Both the position numbers and the translations under genes were made by a program. This document shows, one piece after another, positions 58,131-64,000 of a DNA stretch of 64,000 bases. The stretch spans positions 1,736,001-1,800,000 of the forward strand of contig OY762938.1 of assembly GCA_963667075.1 (NCBI GenBank), given 5' to 3'. Numbering within the stretch: position 1 is the stretch's first letter; each line of letters starts with the position of its first letter. Source of the DNA: G963667075 sp963667075. Its GTDB lineage: Bacteria > Pseudomonadota > Alphaproteobacteria > Micavibrionales > Micavibrionaceae. A model generated the notes under the pieces. That model saw only the letters and a list, made by a program, of their open reading frames with translations, ran no database searches and had not been told where the DNA came from.

Positions 58131-61100
58131 ATGTCTTCAAACCCGGTACTCTACGGACTTCCAGAAGGGCAGGATGCCCGTTTTATAGCTGAACAGGTGC
58201 GCGAGGCTGCGCGTGCTGATTCTGTTATGTTGCATGTAGCATTGGATGATTCGCGTATTGCTACCATAAAAGAACTTTTATCTTTTTTTGCGCCGGATGT
58301 GGATGTGGCTGTATTGCCGGCCTGGGATTGTTTGCCTTACGATCGTGTGTCGCCTCATGGTGATATTGTTTCAAAACGCGTGAGCACGCTCACCAGAATT
58401 CTGGATTGGCAAAAGGAAGAAAAGCGTGTGCCGCGGCTGATTTTAACGACAGTCAATGCGGCTTCGCAGCGTGTGACGCCTAAAAAGTCCCTCGAAAAGG
58501 CAGGGTTCTCTGTTTCTAAAGGCGGTACCCTTGATATAGAGGCTTTTCAGCGATATTTGGCAGATAATGGCTATATCCGCACTGATACAGTGCGGGAGGC
58601 TGGGGAATATGCGATACGCGGCGGGATTGTCGATCTGTTTCCCTCTGGGGCTAAAGAACCGATTCGCATGGATTTGTTCGGAGATGAGGTTGAAACCATC
58701 AAAGATTTTGATCCGATAAGCCAAAGGAGCGGCAAGGCCAGAGCGTTTTTTGCGCTTCATCCGGTGAGCGAATTTTTTCTGGATCAGGACTCTATTGCGC
58801 GTTTCAGAGGTGGATACCGAGAAGCTTTCGGTGTGGTAAGGGGGGATGATCCTTTATATGAAGCGATATCCGAGGGGCGCAAATATAACGGGATGGATCA
58901 CTGGCTTCCTTTGTTCTTTGAGCAAATGGATACGGTTTTTGATTATGTAGGCAAAAACTGCGTGGTGACGCTTGATTATCATGTGGCTCAATCTTATCAG
59001 GCACGTATAGAACATATCAGAGACTTCTATCAGGCCAGACAGACCTTGTCTGAAAACAAGGATATAAGAGGCTTTGTTTATCATCCGTTGCCGGTGGAAA
59101 GGCTTTATGTCGCTGAAGAAGAGTGGGGCAAACTGCTCAAAGACCTGCGCGCTGTTTCTTTTTCTCCTTTTGCGAATCCTGACACACCTGACGACCAGCC
59201 GGTGGCGGTGAAAGCCCGTGACTTTTCCGATATCAGAGCGTTGCCGGAGGGCGATGTTCTAAAGGAATTGTCAGCTTATGTGTCGCATTTGCGTGCTGAG
59301 GGTAGAAAAATCCTGATTGCGTCATACAGTGAGGGCTCAAGGGAGCGGATCAAAGGGCTTTTGGCGGAGTCCGGCTTTGCTAATCTCGTGCTGTGCGATA
59401 CGTGGGACCGGGTAAAAAAGCTGGATAAATATGAAATCGGACTGGCTGTATTGTTGCTTGATAGCGGTTTTGTCGCGTCTGATCTGGCCGTTATTACAGA
59501 GCAGGATATTCTGGGGGATCGGCTGGCGCGTAAAAAGCGCAAAAAGAAAAAGGCTGATAATTTCCTGACCGAAATTTCATCGCTGTCTGCCGGGGATCTT
59601 GTTGTCCATGTGGAGCACGGTGTCGGCCGGTTTGAGGGGCTGGAGACACTGGATGTTGCTGGGGCGGCGCATGATTGTCTGAAAATTATATATGATGGCG
59701 GTGATAAGCTTTTTATACCGGTTGAAAATATGGATCTCTTATCCCGCTTTGGGGCGGATGAGGGACGTGTTGCGCTTGATAAGCTTGGCGGGGCTGGCTG
59801 GCAGGCGCGTAAGAGCAAAGTCAAAAAAGATCTTATGGTGATGGCCGACGGGCTGTTGAAAATCGCCGCAGCCCGCATGCTGCGCAAAGGGGAAAAGATT
59901 GTGCCGCAAGAAGGACCGTACCGTTCTTTCGTTGCGCGTTTTCCTTATCAGGAAACAGAAGACCAGCAATCAGCCATTGAACAGGTGCTCGAGGATCTTG
60001 ATAGTGGACGGCCTATGGACCGGCTTGTCTGTGGTGATGTAGGATTCGGAAAAACCGAAGTCGCTTTACGTGCGGCCTGTGCCGCAGCGATGGAAGGATT
60101 TCAGGTGGCTGTCGTGGCACCGACGACGCTTTTGGCACGTCAGCATTTTCGAAACTTTTCGGATCGTTTTAAAGGTACAGCCATTCGTGTGGAACAGTTA
60201 TCGCGTTTTGTAAAGGGGCGGGATGCCGCACTTACAAGAGACGGACTGCGGGATGGTTCGGTTAATATTATTGTTGGCACGCATGCTATTTTCTCAAAAT
60301 TAACAAAGTTCTCGAACTTAGGTCTCTTAATTGTTGATGAAGAACAACATTTTGGTGTTAAGCAAAAAGAACGCTTAAAAGAGCTGAAAGAAAATGTCCA
60401 TATTTTAACCTTGACGGCTACGCCGATCCCAAGAACGCTTCAAATGGCACTGTCCGGTGTGCGGGAGATGAGTATTATCGCGAGTCCGCCGGTTGACAGG
60501 CTCGCTATTCGTACCTTTGTGCTGCCTTTTGATCCTATGGTGATCAGGGAAGCTCTTTTGCGGGAGCATTATCGCGGCGGGCAGAGTTTTTATGTCTGTC
60601 CACGGGTGAAGGATATTAAGGAAGTTGAGGCTGTGCTCAAAGAGCTGGTGCCCGAAATCAAAGTGATTTCAGCGCATGGGCAGATGAGTGCAACAGAGCT
60701 TGAAGAGCGGATGACGGCTTTTTATGATGGGCAGTATGATGTATTGCTTGCAACCAATATCATTGAAAGCGGACTTGATGTGCCAACAGCAAACACGATG
60801 ATTGTGCACAGATCGGATATGTTCGGTCTGGCACAGCTCTATCAGATCAGGGGGCGGATTGGGCGTTCAAAGATCAGGGCTTATGCCTATTTAACGTATC
60901 AGCAAGATAAAAAGTTAACAGATCAGGCACAAAAACGTCTGGAAGTTATTGAAATGCTTGATACTTTAGGGGCTGGATTTCAGCTTGCATCTCATGATAT
61001 GGATATCCGCGGGGCGGGGAATCTTTTGGGTGATAAGCAGTCTGGCCATATTAAGGAAGTCGGGGTGGAGCTGTATCAACAGATGCTCGAAGAAGCGGTG

Positions 61101-61595
61101 GCGGCCGCAAAAGCGGGGGTCGATATGGAGGCGGGGTTGCCCGAGAAAGAAAGCTGGTCACCGACAATAAATATCGGTACTTCTGTTTTAATTCCAGAGA
61201 GATATGTTGAAGATTTGAGTGTTAGGATGAGCTTGTATCGCCGCCTGTCCGAGCTGGAAGATCAAAATGAAGTAGAGAGTTTTGCGGCAGAACTGATTGA
61301 CCGTTTCGGTCCTTTGCCGGAAGAAGTTGAAAATCTCATGACTATTTTCAAGATCAAGCAACATTGCCGCAAAGCCGGTATTGAAAAAATCGAAGCCGGG
61401 CCAAAAGGGGCTGTTATAGGTTTTTACAAAGATACCCCGCCAAACATCCCCGGTCTGATGCAGTGGATGCAGGAAAAAAGAGGGGCTGTAAAACTCCGCC
61501 ATGACCAGAAACTGGTTGTTATTCGGCAATGGGATACAGTGTCCTACCGTGTAAAAGGGGTGCAGTCTCTTGTGAAGGATCTGGCCTCTTTCTAG
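58131..61595 (+). CDS. mfd: transcription-repair coupling factor Mfd
   Basis: The 1154-residue protein has the UvrB-homology region (about 10-300), the RNA polymerase-interacting domain (about 470-560, DLVVHVEHGVGRFEG), the RecG-like helicase with Walker A CGDVGFGKTEVALRA, DEEQHFGVKQ and QIRGRIGRS, and the C-terminal TRCF domain that binds UvrA. It removes RNA polymerase stalled at lesions and recruits the Uvr system, whose UvrA is also encoded in this window. It overlaps the convergent gene at 61592 by 4 nt. Confidence 0.98.
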   Translation: MSSNPVLYGLPEGQDARFIAEQVREAARADSVMLHVALDDSRIATIKELLSFFAPDVDVAVLPAWDCLPYDRVSPHGDIVSKRVSTLTRILDWQKEEKRVPRLILTTVNAASQRVTPKKSLEKAGFSVSKGGTLDIEAFQRYLADNGYIRTDTVREAGEYAIRGGIVDLFPSGAKEPIRMDLFGDEVETIKDFDPISQRSGKARAFFALHPVSEFFLDQDSIARFRGGYREAFGVVRGDDPLYEAISEGRKYNGMDHWLPLFFEQMDTVFDYVGKNCVVTLDYHVAQSYQARIEHIRDFYQARQTLSENKDIRGFVYHPLPVERLYVAEEEWGKLLKDLRAVSFSPFANPDTPDDQPVAVKARDFSDIRALPEGDVLKELSAYVSHLRAEGRKILIASYSEGSRERIKGLLAESGFANLVLCDTWDRVKKLDKYEIGLAVLLLDSGFVASDLAVITEQDILGDRLARKKRKKKKADNFLTEISSLSAGDLVVHVEHGVGRFEGLETLDVAGAAHDCLKIIYDGGDKLFIPVENMDLLSRFGADEGRVALDKLGGAGWQARKSKVKKDLMVMADGLLKIAAARMLRKGEKIVPQEGPYRSFVARFPYQETEDQQSAIEQVLEDLDSGRPMDRLVCGDVGFGKTEVALRAACAAAMEGFQVAVVAPTTLLARQHFRNFSDRFKGTAIRVEQLSRFVKGRDAALTRDGLRDGSVNIIVGTHAIFSKLTKFSNLGLLIVDEEQHFGVKQKERLKELKENVHILTLTATPIPRTLQMALSGVREMSIIASPPVDRLAIRTFVLPFDPMVIREALLREHYRGGQSFYVCPRVKDIKEVEAVLKELVPEIKVISAHGQMSATELEERMTAFYDGQYDVLLATNIIESGLDVPTANTMIVHRSDMFGLAQLYQIRGRIGRSKIRAYAYLTYQQDKKLTDQAQKRLEVIEMLDTLGAGFQLASHDMDIRGAGNLLGDKQSGHIKEVGVELYQQMLEEAVAAAKAGVDMEAGLPEKESWSPTINIGTSVLIPERYVEDLSVRMSLYRRLSELEDQNEVESFAAELIDRFGPLPEEVENLMTIFKIKQHCRKAGIEKIEAGPKGAVIGFYKDTPPNIPGLMQWMQEKRGAVKLRHDQKLVVIRQWDTVSYRVKGVQSLVKDLASF

Positions 61596-62362
61596 ATTAA
61601 GGGTACCCTGTTATTTTTTATGAGATTGACGGCATCTGTTCTGGCGTCTATTTGTGATTTTTGAAAACATGACCAGAAATTATAGGCCTTTCTTTGGGCT
61701 TCAGGGTGGAAGATACACCAATATTGAGGCCCGTTCTGGTTGGTGGATCCGATAGAGCGGAGGCCGTGCCGGCTTATGGCTGTTTTGAGCGCGGATTCTG
61801 AGTTTATACTATGGTCTGATATTGTATTGCCGATATAAAAACCATCCGAATTAATAAGCTTCTTTATTCGTCTGAGAAGTGTATCGGGTTTGAGATAGTG
61901 CTGAGAATAGATGGCTGTACATACTTTTGGTACGCCGATATCTCTTTTGTCCTTTAGGGCTGATTTCCAGTGGGTGACAAGAAGGTTCTTTTTTTTAGCC
62001 TGTGAAATGATGCTGGTGTCAATTTCAATGCCATGAAATGCGGGTGTGCCGTTAATGTGCTCAACAATAGGTCTGGTGCCACATCCTACTTCGTACAGGA
62101 CATAGCGTTGATTGGCAAAGTGAGTGTCAAGGGCATAAGCAATAGCCATTTTTACGTAAGTGTTTCGAAGGATGGGCTTCCTGTCTAGCATGTTGTTTAT
62201 TAGGCAAATGTCAGCAGGGGGGAGTTGATTAGGCTTTACACCGTCCCGCAGATAAACGGCCCCTCTGAAATGACGAAGAGGTCCCTGTGCTGTTTGTAGG
62301 AGATTTTTATGTTCATTCAGTCCCTTGACATAAAAAACATGCCGCCCATGTTGTTGAATCAT
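61592..62362 (-). CDS. putative SAM-dependent methyltransferase
   Basis: The 256-residue protein has a motif I-like VLYEVGCGTRPIVEHINGTP and acidic motif II FHGIEIDTSIISQA, followed by a loop HYLKPDTLLRRIKKLINSDG that resembles class I methyltransferases. The substrate is unknown. It overlaps the mfd 3' end by 4 nt on the opposite strand. Confidence 0.6.
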   Translation of the reverse strand: MIQQHGRHVFYVKGLNEHKNLLQTAQGPLRHFRGAVYLRDGVKPNQLPPADICLINNMLDRKPILRNTYVKMAIAYALDTHFANQRYVLYEVGCGTRPIVEHINGTPAFHGIEIDTSIISQAKKKNLLVTHWKSALKDKRDIGVPKVCTAIYSQHYLKPDTLLRRIKKLINSDGFYIGNTISDHSINSESALKTAISRHGLRSIGSTNQNGPQYWCIFHPEAQRKAYNFWSCFQKSQIDARTDAVNLIKNNRVPLI

Positions 62363-62380
62363 TCTTACTCTGCCGCTGTA

Positions 62381-62410
62381 TTCTTTATTTTATTATTATT
62401 ATTATTATTG
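62381..62410. repeat. ATT/TAT microsatellite
   Basis: A run of about eight TTA triplets (TATTATTATTATTATTATT and so on) lies 20-50 bp upstream of the start of the minus-strand methyltransferase-like gene, in its promoter region. Confidence 0.8.
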
Positions 62411-62543
62411 CGGGCGATGTTATGAAAAGGAAAGCGGAATTGCAAGTGTTTTTTTAGGGATCGTTAGTGGGGTGTTCCTCAATAATTTGGTTTTTTTTCT
62501 AAAATATGGCACACTTTATTTCAGTATTAAGGAGGACTCTGTC

Positions 62544-62939
62544 ATGAGTCGGGAATATGCCGAAAAAAGAATAGCGGAAGCGCTGCGTCTGGCAAAAGGA
62601 AACGCGGCCAAAGCGCGGCAGCAGGTGATTGCCTGGACGTATGAGGACCCGAAACTGCTTCATGCGCTGGCGCGGCCGCATTTGACCGGTATTGTGGCGC
62701 ATGCGGTAAATCGTGTGATATCGCAAAAAGGAAAAATGCCGCCAGAGGTGCCCAAAGCACCTAAAGGGCTTGATATGGCACCGGGGAGTTTTGGGAAAGA
62801 GATTTTAGGGGCTTTGTCAGGGCGTAATGCCCCGAACTTCGGACAGGAAAGTATGGCGCCCCCGATAAAGAAAAAAGGGGCTTCCCAGCAGCATATTGAT
62901 GCTATCCGCAGGCTGGCCCGCAAAAATTCTTCCCAATAA
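62544..62939 (+). CDS. small conserved-looking protein, unknown function
   Basis: The start is the ATG at 62544 behind a strong TAAGGAGGA site; the open frame upstream of it lacks one. The 131-residue protein is basic, with an N-terminal helical region (AEKRIAEALRLAKGNAAKAR then YEDPKLLHALARPHLTGIV), a Pro/Lys-rich linker and a C-terminal helix (HIDAIRRLARKN). No named domain was recognised. Confidence 0.7.
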   Translation: MSREYAEKRIAEALRLAKGNAAKARQQVIAWTYEDPKLLHALARPHLTGIVAHAVNRVISQKGKMPPEVPKAPKGLDMAPGSFGKEILGALSGRNAPNFGQESMAPPIKKKGASQQHIDAIRRLARKNSSQ

Positions 62940-62956
62940 CGCTTGATGCGGTAGTA

Positions 62957-63196
62957 TTTTTTTACCGCGAAGATGCGAAGGAACGAAGTTTACGGAGATA
63001 AAAAGCACGCGTAAGCGTGTCATTATTTTATTTCACCACAGAGGACACAGAGTGCACAGGGATTCTTTTAAGAAGAAAAACCTCTGTGATCTCTGTGTCC
63101 TCTGTGGTGCTAAATGTGTCCTCTGTGGTGCTAAAATAGTTTATTGCGCTATCGCGCGGTATTTCTCCGTAAACTTCGCATCTTCGCGGTAAAAAA
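62957..63196. repeat. nested inverted repeat (about 240 bp)
   Basis: The outer arms pair: TTTTTTACCGCGAAGATGCG at the left (62957 on) matches the complement of CGCATCTTCGCGGTAAAAAA at the right (ending 63196), and TTTACGGAG pairs with CTCCGTAAA. The left arm has an 8-nt insertion. The inner arms CACCACAGAGGACACAGAG and CTCTGTGTCCTCTGTGGTG (63034-63052 and 63090-63109) also pair, and TGTGTCCTCTGTGGTGCTAAA is then partly repeated. No ORF is present. It looks like a palindromic mobile or MITE-like element. Confidence 0.85.
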
Positions 63197-63259
63197 CATG
63201 CTCTTTATTCATGTGGAAGAGAGATATTCTGCGGCTTGCAGCGTGTGTGCTCATTGTAT

Positions 63260-64000
63260 ATGATGACGCTTATCATGTGTGTATTAGATGACTTTTTAAG
63301 AAAAGAATCCTGTGAGGTTGGGACGTTAACGCCTGTTGCTGGCGATAGTTCCGGGCGTATGTTTTTTCGTGTCAGACGGGATGGGGTGTCTCTGGTCGCG
63401 ATGTCTTCGCCACCTGATGATGATCCGGCCTCTATTCCAGGGCATAAGATTGCGGATCTGGTCCGTATTACGAAGGGGTTGGAAAAAATCGGTGTAAGGG
63501 TGCCAGCCCTTTATGCGGTTGATGAAACAAACGGTTTTGTGCTTTTAGAGGATTTTGGCTCTGTTTCTTTCGGAAAGGCAAACGAAGCACCTTCTGCTTT
63601 ATATGGGCTTGCCACTGATACGCTTATCCGTTTTCGGGAAGAGATGAAGGACAACAATCTTGCTTTGCCGTTGTATTACGAGAGCCATATTCACACAGGC
63701 CGGCGGCGGGTTGTGGATTGGTATATCCCTTTTGTACGGCAGGAGAAAAATGAGGACGGACTGGCGGAATCGTACGTGTCTGTTTGGGATCAGATAGAGC
63801 AAAGCCTGCCGCCTTGTCCTGTCGGTTTTGTGCATGGTGATTATCATTTTGAGAATCTGATGTGGCTGAATGAGGGCAGGGTATCCTCAACATGCGGTGT
63901 GCTTGATTTTCAAGGGGCGTTGTGGGGGCCTTTGCCCTACGATCTTGTTAATGTGCTCGAAGATGTACGTGTGGACGTACCGCAGGATATAAGGACCGGG
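63260..64000 (+). CDS. AmgK-like aminoglycoside-phosphotransferase-fold kinase (3' end outside window)
   Basis: The frame from ATG 63260 is open to the end of the window (247 codons). Motifs are PVAGDSSGRMFFRV (nucleotide loop), VLLEDFGSVS, and the catalytic VHGDYHFENLMWLN followed by CGVLDFQGALWGPLPYDLVN. This matches the phosphotransferase family that includes the N-acetylmuramate/N-acetylglucosamine kinase AmgK of peptidoglycan recycling. The ATG three nt later, or the one at 63275, could also be the start. The usual neighbours (tsaE before, murU after) are not visible here. Confidence 0.82.
   Translation, partial: MMTLIMCVLDDFLRKESCEVGTLTPVAGDSSGRMFFRVRRDGVSLVAMSSPPDDDPASIPGHKIADLVRITKGLEKIGVRVPALYAVDETNGFVLLEDFGSVSFGKANEAPSALYGLATDTLIRFREEMKDNNLALPLYYESHIHTGRRRVVDWYIPFVRQEKNEDGLAESYVSVWDQIEQSLPPCPVGFVHGDYHFENLMWLNEGRVSSTCGVLDFQGALWGPLPYDLVNVLEDVRVDVPQDIRTG

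Overview
The window is a chromosomal segment of an alphaproteobacterium with moderate to low GC. The evidence is a short-form adenylate kinase downstream of secY, a stand-alone CpdR response regulator, the C-terminal module of the alphaproteobacterial Suv3-like helicase family, the recG/sdhE/mfd neighbourhood and the gyrA-coaD pairing. A deep-branching Rhodospirillales- or Micavibrio-like lineage would fit, but this cannot be settled from the sequence alone.

Layout. 1-12 kb: the spc/alpha ribosomal operons (rplR, rpsE, rpmD, rplO, secY, adk, rpsM, rpsK, rpoA, rplQ). They are interrupted between rplO and secY by about 5 kb of IS debris (an IS3 element flanked by IS630 remnants), a cold-shock gene with a duplicated 3' end and a LysM amidase. 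A small exported-protein gene is also inserted between adk and rpsM. 12-24 kb: an rluD-like synthase, glk, cpdR, grpE, rph-rdgB-hemW and several exported proteins of unknown function. 23-27 kb: a lone helicase C-terminal module, a membrane protein and two phage-like genes. 27-35 kb: polyprenyl diphosphate synthase, a PQ-loop protein, a TrmN6-like methyltransferase, an S49 peptidase, a TPR lipoprotein gene broken by one frameshift, and three tandem paralogues with PEP-CTERM-like sorting tails, each with its own promoter. 35-44 kb: a chemoreceptor, uvrA, ssb, a DUF2059 protein and gyrA. 44-49 kb: an IS630-type element, coaD, a 118-bp tandem repeat array, tRNA-Lys and an AT-rich two-gene ATPase/RloB-like cassette that looks like a defence system. 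49-64 kb: a DUF502 protein, cysK-cysE, recG, sdhE, betaine-lipid genes btaB and btaA, mfd, a methyltransferase-like gene and a partial AmgK-like kinase.

The most unusual material is non-coding. (1) The 118-bp array after coaD shares a 23-nt core and a hairpin with compensatory stem changes with a single copy after rplO, which suggests a structured RNA or RNA-like repeat family. (2) A modular dispersed repeat of about 140 bp occurs in two full and two partial copies. (3) A nested inverted repeat lies at 62957-63196. (4) An 18-bp perfect palindrome lies in front of the helicase-module gene. Among protein systems, the tRNA-adjacent RloA/RloB-like pair and the triplicated CTERM proteins beside a TPR lipoprotein deserve the closest look.
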